From contig CM063257.1 in assembly GCA_032158295.1 (NCBI GenBank), forward strand, positions 17,142,332 through 17,206,331: a DNA stretch of 64,000 bases, written 5' to 3'. Source of the DNA: Pycnopodia helianthoides (lineage: Eukaryota; Echinodermata; Asteroidea; Forcipulatida; Asteriidae). How positions within the stretch are numbered: position 1 is the stretch's first letter; every line of letters begins with the position of its first letter. Positions 10,297 to 21,665 of this stretch are shown here, piece by piece. Under the pieces are notes generated by a model. The model saw only the letters and a list, made by a program, of their open reading frames with translations. It was not told the origin of the DNA and searched no databases. The position numbers were made by a program, and so were the translations under genes.

Positions 10297-11851
10297 CAAA
10301 TTATAACTCAAGGAGGACTCAAATGTCAACTCAAAACTTGGTGTATAGATTGGTCTTGGGACCCCCCCCCCCAAGCCTGTCGATGTTGAACACCTTTGGT
10401 CAAATGTCCTGGTCATTATGGCTAAAAGAAACGAATATTGTTGGAGTGATAACTTGAGATGGACTTTACGTATTAACTGCGAACTTGGTTTGTGGATTGG
10501 TCTTGGGGGTCCCTCGATAGTGTATTGTTTGAAGACTCCCCCACCCCGAATCAAATGTCAAGGTCATTATGGCTAAAACAAAAGGAATCTTGTCTGTGCA
10601 ATACCTCAAGAAGGACTTGGCATATCAACTCCAAACTTGGTTTGTGGATCGGTCTTGGGATCCCCCAGAAGCCTATCGTTTTTGGACCCCCTAAGTTAAA
10701 TATTAAGGTCATTATGGCAAAAACAAAGGAAATATTGTCCGAGCGATAACTCAAAAAGGGCTTGGCATATCAACTCCAAATTTGGTTTGTGGATCGATTT
10801 CAGGATCCCCAGAAGCCTATTGTTTTTGGACCCCCTAAGTTAATTATTAAGGTCATTATGGCTAAAACAAAAGAAATATTGTCCGAGCGATATCTTAAGA
10901 AGGAATTGGCATATCAACTCCATACTTGGTTTGTGGATCGATTTCAGGATCCCCAGAAGCCTATTGTTTTTGGACCCCTAAGTTAAACATTAAGGTCGTT
11001 ATGGTTAAAAACAAAAGAAATGTTGTCGGAGCAATAACTCAAAAAAGGCTTGGCATATCAACTCCAAATTTGGTTTGTGGATCGATTTCAGGATCCCCAG
11101 AAGCCTATTGTTTTTGGACCCCCTAAGTTAAATATTAAGGTCATTATGGCTAAAACAAAAGAAATATTGTCCGAGCGATATCTTAAGAAGGAATTGGCAC
11201 ATCAACTCCAAACTTGATATGTTGATTGGTCTTGGGATCCCCCATAAGCCTATTGTTTTGGGACCCCTAAGTTAAACATTAAGGTCATTATGGTTAAAAC
11301 AAAAGAAATGTTGTCGGAGCAATAACTCATGAAGAGCTTGGCATATCAAATTACAAACTTGGTTTGTTGATCGGTCTTGGGATCCCTTAGAAGCCTATTG
11401 TTTTGGACCCCTAAGTTAAATGTTAAGGTCATTGTGGTTAAAACAAAAAAGTTGTTGTCCGAGCGATAACTCAAGAAGGACTTGGCATATTAACTCCAAA
11501 CTTGGTTTGTGGATCGGTCTTGGGATCCCAAACAGGTCTGCTGGTGTTTTTGGACCCCCCTAGGTTAATATTAAGGTCATTATGACTAAAACAAAAGAAA
11601 TATTGTCCGAGCGATTATTCAAGAAGGACTTGGCATATCAACTCCAAACTTTGTTTTAGGATCGGTCTTGGGATCACCCAGAAGCCTTTTGTTTTTGGAC
11701 CCCTAAGTTGAATAATAAGGTCATTATGGTTAAAACAAAATAAATATTGTCCATGCGATTACTCAAGACGGACTTGGCATATCAACTCCAAACTTGGTCT
11801 CCGGATACAGAAGTCTCCTATTTTTAGACCACCTAGGTCAAATGTCAAGAA
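10297..11851 (+). repeat. 144-bp tandem array, about ten copies
   Basis: CATATCAACTCCAAA-type landmarks recur at 10621, 10766, 10910, 11054 and 11198, a period of 144-145 bp, continuing to about 11850. Each unit contains TTTGTGGATCGGTCTTGGGA, AAGCCTATTGTTTTTGGACC, TAAGGTCATTATGGCTAAAA and GTCCGAGCGATAACTCA. The outer copies are more diverged. Several units are open in one frame, but the frames are broken by indels, so I do not call a protein. Confidence 0.9.
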
Positions 11852-13031
11852 ACGGACTGGCCTGCGGGGCATTTGTGTTTAACAAACACATTTTTTTTTT
11901 TTTTTTTAAACTGAATCTCTACACCTTCTTAAATAAACGTAGTCCATTAATAATCATCATAGCATCTGAAAACCCTTTAACGATTCCACAAATATTATAT
12001 AAGGTGTGACCCATTTGACCTTAACTTCTTGTCGAACCGGAAAGTAAATTTTCAAACTTAAGAAAAATCAACAGCATGTTTCACCATGCACTTGAAACGT
12101 ACCGAGCACAATGCTTTTGTTTAAACACAAACTTATGTCTATATAGTTCTTTATCTTCCACTAAACTATTCTCTACAGAATAACTCAAGATTGAAACTGA
12201 ATTAAACATTGAAAACTCAGCAAATACTTGAGCATGAGCTTTTTAAAACATCATCAGGAGACAAATTATTTCAACTTAATTAATAAAAAATAAAAAAAAA
12301 ACACCTAATAATAACTCATCAACCACATAATAGATGTTTTACAATTTGTACATTTTCTGTAAGGTCTTCAAAAATTGAACAAACGCAACACAAAGTGTGA
12401 CCCCATTTGACATCGACTTCCGATTCAAACTGGAAGTTGACAATTTCAAAAGCTCTTATCTAAAGAATTATAGTTTTATCACAACTTTTGCATCAGGCAT
12501 TTCTAAAGCCGTCAACGCAAACTCTTGAACATTGAAACTCATCATACAATTGCTTCTCAATTTAAAGACGGCACAGTTTTCATGACGTTATGATGACGTC
12601 ATTATGTGTAAAAATTACCTTCAATCAAGTTTAATATTTAAAGAATATGAACTTCTGACCACACATTGGTTTTTACAATTTATTACATCATCGGAAGGTT
12701 TTCAAAAACTGGTAGAAAAAAAAACACACATGACCCTATAACCGGAAGTTGAAGTGACTAAATAAACAAAACCTATATTTCAGGTTTCGCACCATGAAAG
12801 GTAATTGGAACATGGTTTATGTGTATGAAATTACTAATATACCTGGCTTTTTAAAATAATTGTTGTTATGCTCTCTGGTGACATTGATTCAAAATTTACC
12901 GTTTCAAAATATCAAAAATCTCTAAAAAATAACAGAACAAATTTATCATTGAATGTACATAAACATCGAGGAAAGGTATTGAAAATATATTAAGTTGAGG
13001 ACGTCATCTTTTTTTTAAGCTTACAGGGCCA
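11852..13031. other. No gene; diverged repeats
   Basis: AT-rich. Three faint repeats of GTGTGACCC(CA)TTTGAC plus a CGGAAGT-like segment occur near 12005, 12395 and 12730, with further echoes at 20145 and 36385. TGACGTCA lies at 12594. Confidence 0.5.
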
Positions 13032-13330
13032 CCTGGGCCCAATTTCTTAAAGCTGTTTACCGGTAAGCAAATTTTTGTGCTTACTGTAGCAGAAAAGTGT
13101 GTGTCAGCATAAGCGTATTTCACAATGATTTCTCAAGTTAGCAGAAAATTTCTTGGCGCGCATGCACGTTCACCACGGATTTGCATTGTTATGTCACTTG
13201 TGTGCTAAACGCGGGTTAGCCAGCATTTACCCTTGCTTACGGTAAACAGCTTTATGAAATATAAATTCTGCTAAGGGACGCTCCGTAAGCACAAAACGGC
13301 TGCTTACATGTTTTATGAAATTGGGCCCAG
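13032..13330. mobile_element. Family F palindromic MITE
   Basis: The ends are CTGGGCCCAATTTCTTAA and the inverse of TATGAAATTGGGCCCAG. Inner inverted pairs GGTAAGCA and CTGTTTACCGGTAAG / CTTACGGTAAACAG support the foldback structure. Confidence 0.75.
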
Positions 13331-14594
13331 ATGCCATCACCCGCTCATCGGACAAATGCCATAACGGCCTGCAGAATAAAACTCAAATTATGGATCAGCA
13401 ACACAAAGTACTATTTCGAAATATTAATTTGTTTCCCGGAATCAACATATTGAACTTTTAAATAAAACGTTATTGCCTAAAAATGTTATTTTACTCGCTC
13501 AAAACAATATTTCGTTCCCTGTGCCCGCAAAATAACAGGTCTTTGAGTGAGACCGCTCTTATCTCTAGAACAAGACAATCAATGGGCCTGTCATCCTTAG
13601 CTAGCAGCATAGATCACAGCTGTCACAGTTGGTGACCTGGTTGTGGTTTGGCTATACAGATTTGTTATACCTCTTTCTTGAATGCTGTATTTTCATTGGC
13701 GTAGAACGATCACATGAGCGGGCAACAAATATCCATGTACCACTCTCCTCTCACGCGCGCGCGCGTCGTACAACTTTCTGTGCAGCAAAGGATCGAGATT
13801 ATCATCGTTTCGATGAAATTGGAGTCCTTCAGATAAGGAAAATATTACTAAGAATTCAAGACAGAGGTATAACAAAACGATTGTTCGCCTCGGGTGCCAT
13901 ATGCCCCCGAGGGTGTACAAAACCCATGGACCATGTCACAACAGGCAACAATTGTATAATTATGTATTGGCTCTCTGCAGACTATTACAAGGCCTCTCGA
14001 GATTTTATTGCACACAATTTAAACTTACTGTACAAAAGCAGCGTTGCCACTGCTTGGGAGCTTTCCCCAAGATCTTTGGAAATTAATACAAATCTTGGGA
14101 ACTTGGGAGGAAAAAGTGCAAAATCTTGGGAACTAATGCTTTTGTGCCACAAATACTTTTTGAAGCATGTTTTTTGTTATCTTGAATTTAAACAACTAGC
14201 CTATGTTAAAACAAACTATGAGACGCTCACAACCACAGTGTCAGGCACATGTGCAAATTATAATTATGCAAGTAGCCAAATAGCGTATCGTTTACTCAGG
14301 GATCAGTAGAAGCATGTATGCCTGCTGATGGCCATGGTACAGTGTCCATGTTACATGAACGTGAACGACACATGGCCCATGATCTGTTCAAAGCTAAAAG
14401 AGGTACAACATTCATGAATATTCAGTACATTGCTTATTCTTCTGATTGACAGCCGGTCAGCAAATCAGAACGAACTCCAGTAACAGAACAGAAAAATATA
14501 GGGTTAAAATGTTCGTCACATTGTTACCCCATCCCTTTCCAATTGAACTGCAGCATTGATGGTTCTAAAGGTTATTTCTCAATTGTTTTCTCAG
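13331..14594. other. No supported gene; one 226-codon frame
   Basis: An unusually long plus-strand frame runs 13629-14309. It has no recognisable domain and irregular composition, and it crosses a CGCGCG run at 13754, so I do not call it. No splice-linked coding exon was seen. Confidence 0.4.
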
Positions 14595-14740
14595 TTCAGA
14601 CACTGGGAACGACTGAGGCAGCATTAAGCGGTGGACCAAGACGGAGGGAAAAAGAGTGAACATCTTGAAGATCTATGGACTAGTGGTGTGTCTGCGTGTC
14701 TATTGTTCTGGGACGTAATGGAGGTCGCCTAAGGACCAAG
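14595..14740 (+). ncRNA. Possible non-coding or 5' UTR exon
   Basis: A pyrimidine-rich acceptor (TTGTTTTCTCAG ending 14594) and a strong donor (AAG|GTAAGA at 14741) bound 146 bp. All three forward frames contain stops, so if it is an exon it is untranslated. No partner exon was identified. Confidence 0.25.
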
Positions 14741-16282
14741 GTAAGAAAAACTTTACCGTGTATCCGTCCTCCACTGTTTAAGTTCGCTTGTGCGATTCAA
14801 GTCTTTGAAAAAGTTTTACTTTATTTCAGCTATTTTTCTCCTTTGGTCAAAAAACTGTAAAAACGTTAATAATAGACCTTTCTAGAAAAGAAACAAAATT
14901 AAAGAAAAAAGGTTAGACTATTGACAATGCGCAATAATGTAGTGGAGGTCAGATAAGGCAAGTTGACCTTTCAAGATAAAGACAAGAGTGTGAAGTCTGC
15001 GAATGGTAAGAGAAGATATAACCCGTTCTCTTGCAGAGTCCCTCCCCGTTGTCTAACCCCCAAACGATCTTCGACGATCTTGTTGATGTTGTCCTTGTTT
15101 GTTTAGCTTTCAAGCTGACGTCACACTGTCTTGGCAATTCTTGATTTGCATATTGGTCGAAGCCAATGATGCCTTCTAATTAGGAGACTAGTCTTTACTG
15201 GAAATTTCTGCCAGGGTTGATACTTCAAGTCGTCAGTTGTCATGTTATGTATCATTTTATTGTCATAGTTTTATACTTCACATAGCGTAATGTTTACAAA
15301 AAAAAAGTACAAAGTCCAACTAAAAACTTTATTCAAATAATTTTCAATATTTCCTCTAGAAAAATCAGTTATTGTTTTGTGCAAATTGTCTGAAAAAACA
15401 AACAAATAGATTCTGCACTTTTCCCCTCAGCTTTTTTAGTAATGGCACAAAAACTACCAGTAACATACAATCAAATAAATCACAGTGCAGAGTCACCATT
15501 CAATTGATGATTAATGTTTGATTTAGGAAGATATAAATAGATAATTTAGACAAGCTAAATAAATATTTACATATTCCTAAGTATCAGCATTACATCAACT
15601 CTGAATGTTGCATTTTCTACTGAACAAGTACCGCAAAATTGTAACTATATCCCTTGCTCATTTAGATCAAAGTACAAATATAAGAAAACGAATTTCTTTT
15701 GCAGCTGTATTCAACAAAAATCTAAATCTATTATACAAAAGCTTATAGGGATCATTGCAAATAACTTCCCTAAACCACTTACTTGTGAGCGCTGCGAGAC
15801 AAAAGATAATGAATTGAATAATGTAGAAACAATTCAAAGAAGAAGACAAGAGAGGAGAAAAGAGTGACAAAAAAAGCAGATCACCATGGTGGAAAGACGT
15901 CATTGATAAATTGGTTTGTATAAGACTGTAAAAGGCCTAAAATATTTAAAGTGTTGGCCTAGAGATAAGACTAACTTTCTATTCTTCCAGCAGGTATACC
16001 GGCAATAGGTAATGTATAAGACGTGACTGGTGTAGTACTTAGTCTTGATTCTAAGATGTTCACTCCATTTTCTTTGCGGTGACACAAAACATCACTGGCA
16101 CATTTTAAGGACAGTAAAAAAAAGTCCTTAAACGAATTAAATGTAATGTTTTGAACCAAAACTAAGAACTACGCCATCATCAGTGAACGCAGAACCTGAG
16201 AAGACGATGGAGATGCCTCTTTGATTTTTCTTAAAGATGAGTGACTGGAGGCCAGTGAGGTTGGGTGCAAAGGTCAAGTTTA
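14741..16282. other. No gene seen
   Basis: AT-rich. Only short unsupported frames on either strand. TGACGTCA lies at 15116. Confidence 0.5.
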
Positions 16283-16870
16283 ACAGGTGAAGTATCGAGT
16301 ATAAGTAAAAGGGTAAGTGTAAAAGAAAAATAACCCTTCCTCCACAGCTTCTAACCTTTCTCCCTCAGCTCCTAACCTTTTTTCTACAGCCTCTAAACTG
16401 GCCTCCACAGGCTACATTTTGTTTTGTTTTTTCTACAGTCTATAAGCTGTTCTTCTAAAGTGGATATTGTGGCAGGTGATTGTGCATTGGAAACTCAGAA
16501 ATTGACTAGACAACGTTGAATCTCCTTTCGACGTCTCTGATGCGTAACCCAAGATCTGCTGGGTAAAAGGTGAAGTATTGGGTAAAGTATTATGGTAAGT
16601 GTGAAAGAAAATAACACTTTCTTTAACAGCCTATAAACTTGCTACTCACATCCTCTAACCTTTTCCTCAACAGCTATAACCTTTCCCTCTACAGTTTTTA
16701 ACATTTCCCTCCATGGGCTACAGACTTGGCTTTTCTTTTTACAGTCTGTGACCTGTTGTTTCTGAAGCGAATGCTGTGGCAGGTGATTTTACATTGGAAA
16801 TGTCAGGTGTTTGCAGCAAAAAGGTAAATAACTTTGGTAAAGTTTTAACGGGGTAAGTGTGAAAGAAAAC
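16283..16870 (+). repeat. Two-and-a-bit copy repeat built from splice-site-like motifs
   Basis: Units start AGGTGAAGTAT…GGTAAGTGT, with GGTAAGT at 16312, 16594 and 16852 (spacing 282 and 258). After each of the first two comes a run of CTAACC-pyrimidine-CAG motifs: CAG ends at 16347, 16368, 16389, 16410 and 16438, then 16629, 16673, 16694, 16723 and 16744. The commonest step is 21 bp. Each unit also has GTGGCAGGTGATT and CATTGGAAA. No coding signal. Confidence 0.75.
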
Positions 16871-17488
16871 TAATCGTGTCAGACAATCCGACACCAATGG
16901 CAACTCTTTGACACCGTATATGACAACGGTTCAGTAACTTTTGAGGTTATTGCCGGTAATGTGTACGGTAAACCTGACTCTGGCTAATTGTTGAGACCCC
17001 AAAACGCTAACCTTTCTAGATAATTGTTTTTTTTTCCCTCCAAAAAGCAGATCATGTTTCTTTCTTGGAGATGATGAAATAGTTTGCGTGCTGAAGTCTT
17101 TACTAAGCTGACCAAGTACCAGCACCACCTGAAGCCTACCAGCAGGGAATGGGATCATGCAAAGATTTGGTAATGTATCGGGTTACATAAGTTACAAGTT
17201 ACTGGTGAAGAAACTACCTTCTCAATTTGACAATAACTCAACTAAGAAATATGGAGGATCATACACAATTTTAAACATCAGTTTATTGATAACTTTGGAA
17301 TAAAAACGACACGTGCATCAATAAATCAGATTTTGAATCGCTATAACAAATCTCTTAAGAAGTAATTATATGTAACCAGCCTTCTTAATACATGTTTCAT
17401 TTTGAGATTCTACAAAAGCAAACATGAACGACCAGCCAACCACCGAAGTAAAACAACTTAAGAATCAGTTAACTTGCTAAGCAAAAAT

Positions 17489-17643
17489 TGTGTTTGTACA
17501 ATCCAGAAAAAAATACAACTCTCCATGGAACAATAAGTCGGCTGTTTTTGCAATTTTTCTCACGATCGTGTTTGCACAATCCATAAAAAATACAGCCCTC
17601 CATGGAACAATATAAGTTGGCTGTTTTTGCAATTTTGAAATTG
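17489..17643 (+). repeat. Two-copy tandem repeat, about 78 bp
   Basis: TGTTTGTACAATCCA…CTCCATGGAACAATA…GGCTGTTTTTGCAATTTT occurs twice in a row with a few substitutions and small indels. Confidence 0.8.
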
Positions 17644-17667
17644 TGAATACATAATCATAAACCGGTC

Positions 17668-17766
17668 ATGGTTATTCTATTCCTCTTAGTCTCTTGTGCC
17701 GTGGTGACTAGAACCGGACCCGTTGCGAAGCGAATCGGTAGAGGATGTAGGTGCACAGAGCAATAA
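17668..17766 (+). CDS. Very short frame with signal-peptide-like start
   Basis: The frame MVILFLLVSCAVVTR continues through TGPVAKR, a dibasic site, to GRGCRCTEQ and stops with TAA at 17764. It looks like a tiny secreted-peptide precursor or a first exon, but 32 codons can arise by chance. No splice partner or second copy was seen. A donor-like GGTAAGTT follows at about 17779. Confidence 0.15.
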   Translation: MVILFLLVSCAVVTRTGPVAKRIGRGCRCTEQ

Positions 17767-19074
17767 CAGACCGCTTGGTAAGTTAAACAAAATCATTCGA
17801 ACCTTTTCTGAGAAGGTTCATCCGAAAAGTTAAGAAAATGAATTCATGTTTCAGAATTAGCATCTTTGAAAATTCCAATTCGTCGATTTGAAAGAATGTA
17901 CTCTTTCCATCCTTTAGTTTGCAACAAACCCACCATACAACCAACTGGTGGGAAACTTCGTTGCAAATATAGGGTCAAGTTTTTCAGAATTTTATTTAAT
18001 AGAAAACACACATAAAATCAACAAACAAACGAACAAACAAACACTCCACCAAACCTGAGACGTTGTGTCATTTTGGAAGGAACTATAAATAAATAAATAA
18101 ATAGTAAACTTGCGGATATAACTATGTGTAAATCTCTAGAGGACATCGTGTAATTTTTCAAAGCAACTATAACTTGTATAACAATGTACAGCAAGAATTG
18201 TTTTCGTCAGATATTCTTTTAAATTTATCCTTGAAAAAAGGGGGGAAAAGGAGGCGGCCTTTATAAAGAAAAGCGGCGGGGACGCTAAAAGTTTCCTTTT
18301 TTGCCCTCATTGCGTATGCAAGCTGAACAAATTATCTTAACCCTGCGAGCAGCCAGCTAAGAATTTTTACGCGCGTCCCCCAAGGTGCTCACGCGGTAGG
18401 CGTTTTATGTTTGGGTGTAAATAACTGTGTTTGGGGGCACAAATCTTGTTCTAATGGTTTGAACAGATGAATCTAAGTTCACTGAACACACAAACCAAAG
18501 ATTTTAACATTCTGGCAATTGCATATAGGTTCACAACTGATTTGCCAAAGCATGTCGAAATCCGCGATTTTGCCAAAAAAATAGTACAAATGAATGCCGC
18601 CTTGGCTCCACCCACATTTGTGACAACTAGCTTACCCGGCAAATGACCTCTAGGGCAAAATCGGTTCAGCCACTTTGTTAAGGACTGTTCAGGGTTGGAT
18701 GAAAATTAATTTCAGCGAAATTGAACCAAAAAAAGTGTTGTAATTAACAAAAATATAAAAAAGTGCCTACGGCGTGAGCACCTTCGCTGACCCCAGGGTT
18801 CATTAATAGACGAACGGTGAAGATTGAAGGTTGATGTGGCATTAGGAGCTGAAAATATCATGTTTTGTCCTCCTTGACAATGGTTGCCTAATTTCCTTAC
18901 TTCTACCGCTAATTCCGAGGTTGGTTCGTTCCTTTTCCCTTGAGGAAGGTGCTGAAAATAATTAAACCACCTCCTGTCACTTCTTGCATTTTTGGACCCG
19001 TTACCATCGTCTGTTTTTAAGGATTGCGTTCTAAATTGCTTCCTGTTTTAACGAGAGAAAAAAAAATTATCTTT
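17767..19074. other. No gene seen
   Basis: It contains the AACTATAAATAAATAAA…CTTGCGG repeat piece at about 18077-18140, also near 4030, and otherwise unrecognised AT-rich sequence. Confidence 0.5.
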
Positions 19075-19660
19075 TGCTTTCCTCCGGATTTTTTCCTTGT
19101 AATTTGAAGGAAGCAAGTGTACTTCCTCTTTTAAGGAAGTCGAACTTAGATCCAAAAAGATATATTTCGAAATTGATTGAAAGAATTGATATTGGTCAGC
19201 TTCAAGCCCATTTATGTGATAACAATCTTCATGTAAAAATGCAGCTTGCTTATAAACCATTTTACAGTAACGAGACTGCTCTCCTCATCGTGCAAAACGA
19301 TATCCCGCTAGCGCTAGATAATCACCAAGGTGCAGTCTTGGTACTCCTGGATTTTCCTCTGCCTTTGACACTCTTGACCATCTACTCATCTCTGCAATCG
19401 TCTCTCTTCTCTTTACGGGTTACGTCACACAGCTTTGAAATGGATCGTTTCGTAATTGGAGAACCGTAATCAATCAGTTCTCATTGATAGTGTAAAATCT
19501 GACTGTCGTTGCCTGTTGTGTGGTGTTCCACAAGGTTCTGCAGCTGGAACCCTAATATTGATATTGTTCACTGCACCGCCGCAAGATCTCATAGCTGCTC
19601 ATGGTATAAAAAGTATTGTTTATGCAGATGAGAGCTATCATTGGCTGAGAGTCGCGCGTA
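19075..19660 (+). pseudogene. LINE reverse transcriptase remnant (jockey/CR1/L2-like)
   Basis: The plus strand reads LKEASVLPLLRKSNLDP, KLIERIDIGQLQAHL, QLAYKPFYSNETALLIVQND and LVLLDF. After a frame change at about 19456-19470 it gives SVKSDCRCLLCGVPQGS and SIVYADES. These match, in order, the RT finger and palm blocks of non-LTR retrotransposons, including GVPQGS and the YADD box, which is YADE here. Frameshifts, internal loss and the altered catalytic box show it is dead. A 3' end of the same kind of LINE lies at 29.1-29.9 kb. Confidence 0.75.
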
Positions 19661-19892
19661 GCGCCCACATGCGTGCACTTTCCATTGTTTTTCATCAAAG
19701 ATAGTGGCCATTGATCTCCAGTATAATGGAGATGAATGGATAGTGGTCATTGACGTCATTTGCAATCCATTTATGGACCTTATGCATTGACGTTATCACG
19801 CCAACATCTTAGAGCTAAAATATATGACGTGACAATGGAAAACGCACATCTATGTACGCTCGGCGCACAGAATCGGCCAATGAGTACCCTTC
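19644..19892. mobile_element. Possible TIR element (ATTGGC ends)
   Basis: The left end has ATTGGCTGAG, GCGCGTAGCG and TTCCATTGTTTT. The right end has the inverse: ACAATGGAAAA, GCTCGGCGCA and GGCCAATGAG. A related half is at about 40480-40600. TGACGTCA lies at 19751. Confidence 0.5.
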
Positions 19893-20393
19893 TTTGACTA
19901 CCATGTGCGTGTAAGCAGCGTCCAGTTGGTCGTATGGTAGAAAATTGACACGTGATCATTAAAGCACATCTAATTATTGCTATTGAAGAACACTCGGGAC
20001 CATTGTGGTCCCAACCATATGGAGCTTTACGTATGCAATGTTTTGTTTCGTCAATTATTTTAGTTTAACATAGTTTATAGCCATACGAATTATATATGTT
20101 GCAAAATAACGAGAGAAAAAAAACGAAAATTAAACTTCAACTCGGCTTCCGGTTAATTGCAAAAAGTGCCTTCCACCAAATGTCTGAAAGTAAATTGCGA
20201 ACGGCATACATTTTTGACAAGAGACACAAAAAAAAAACGGTGCAGAACTTTTTTTAGGGTGTATGTTTTTTATTTATTTCTCGAGATAAAATGGTGCAGT
20301 TTGTGCAATTACGGTACTCATTTACAACTACAATAAAATGTAAGATACTTAACCAACTGTAGCTGAGTATAATTGAGTGTAATGTCGATTAGC

Positions 20394-20761
20394 TTAAAGG
20401 GACACATTGCCTTCGGATTGGGCGCTTTTAGGCTTTAAAACGCGTTTGTTTTAAAATCAATGTGTTTGGAAAGATGTTTTAAAAATAGAATGATTTACAC
20501 AGCTTTCCCTCAAAATTGTGCGGTTTTTTTCTTTTACTTCAATGAAATAACACGGTCTGTCATTTTGTAGAGTCACAAATTTCGTTGTACAAAATGGCGG
20601 ACCGTATTAGCTAACGAAGTAAAGTGAAAACCACACCATTTCGAGGGATAGCTGTGTGAATCATTATGTTTCACTTTGAAAACATCTTTCCAATCATGTT
20701 TATTTCTCGACAGATGTTTTTTTTAGCCAAAGCATTCAATCGTGGCAACGTGTCCCTTTAA
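20394..20761. mobile_element. Family D MITE
   Basis: It is bounded by TTAA and has termini AGGGACACATTGCC and the inverse of GGCAACGTGTCCCT. Internal inverted segments include GTGTGAATCATTATG and AACGCGTTTG-like sequence. The central portion has ACAAAATGGCGGACC. A longer relative is at 25545-26343. Confidence 0.75.
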
Positions 20762-20923
20762 GTTGCATCAACCGTTGCCCTCTAAATGTGCCTCAAACCA
20801 TACACCCAATTGTAGCCAAGACAGGGTCTAAATATTGCCCAAACCGGACCTCAATGTTCACAATAAAATCTCCAGGGTCAGATTGGATCCGGATCCCGCG
20901 TGACATGGGCCTGACCAATTTCT

Positions 20924-21040
20924 GGGTCAGGCTGACCCGGAAACTTTTTAATGAAAATGAGATTTTTTTTCTAACGGATTCTGCGTCAATGTGACCCGTT
21001 TCTGTGTCATTTTGACACAAATTCCGGGTCATACTGACCC
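20924..21040. promoter_or_regulatory. Cluster of 15-bp IR3 palindromes (GGTCAnnnTGACC type)
   Basis: GGGTCAGGCTGACCC (20924-20938) and GGGTCATACTGACCC (21026-21040) are both perfect inverted repeats with a 3-base spacer. Between them lie GCGTCAATGTGACCC (20983) and GTGTCATTTTGACAC (21004). The core equals the consensus steroid-receptor (oestrogen-type) response element. Whether anything binds here is unknown, and a transposon origin is possible. Confidence 0.4.
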
Positions 21041-21309
21041 AGGAATGGGTCCAGGCCCTCCGGGACCCGAACCCTGGTCAGTGTTGGGAGTTTGTAGATG
21101 TACCCGAGCTACATTTAGATGGTCTTTTTCCTTTCTACACTTGGTGCCTGTCACCAAATGTCAAAGAAATAAACTGCGAACGGCATAAATTTTTAACAAG
21201 AGACAAAAAATAATAACGACTGAAATTGCTCGGTGCAGGTTGTCCACTTACTGCAAGTATAGTACATATTCATGAATAGAATTACTATGATATTAAATGT
21301 ATTATACAG

Positions 21310-21665
21310 AACTGATGGAGCTGACAAAACAGTTGCAGACAGTATTTGAGTGGTGTGATTAACCATATACATGAAATAACAAACCTGCGAAAACTTGGGC
21401 TTAATCCGTGAGTGAGTCAGGAGAAAATAGTGAAAAAACCTGACACAATTTTCAGCATGTAAATACGTTTTCTTTATTTTTGGTCGTACAACCGAAATCA
21501 GCTAGTGCGTTTTCAGGTACATTTTTCTCGAGTATAACTTCATTTCAGAGGAAAACATTTCTTAGAAATTAAATAATTCTAGCATGAACTTCATAAACAG
21601 TTTGCTTTCAGACTCAAATTAAACAATGATGTTTTTCATCCTCACCAATAACTGTAAAATACCTT
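21310..21665 (+). mobile_element. Degenerate family B MITE
   Basis: Worn matches to family B: GACAAAACAGTTGCAGACAG, ACCATATACATGAA, GAGAAAATAGTGAAAAAACC and TTCATAAACAGTTTGC-like sequence. The termini are eroded. Confidence 0.5.

Noticed and set aside
10762..11126. Repeated LVCGSISGSPEAYCFWTP-type peptides as a repeat protein
   Set aside because: They are successive units of the 144-bp array and are broken by indels and stops.
13629..14309. 226-codon plus-strand frame
   Set aside because: No recognisable domain and a crossing CGCG run. A competing minus-strand frame exists, and length alone is not enough in 64 kb of AT-rich DNA.
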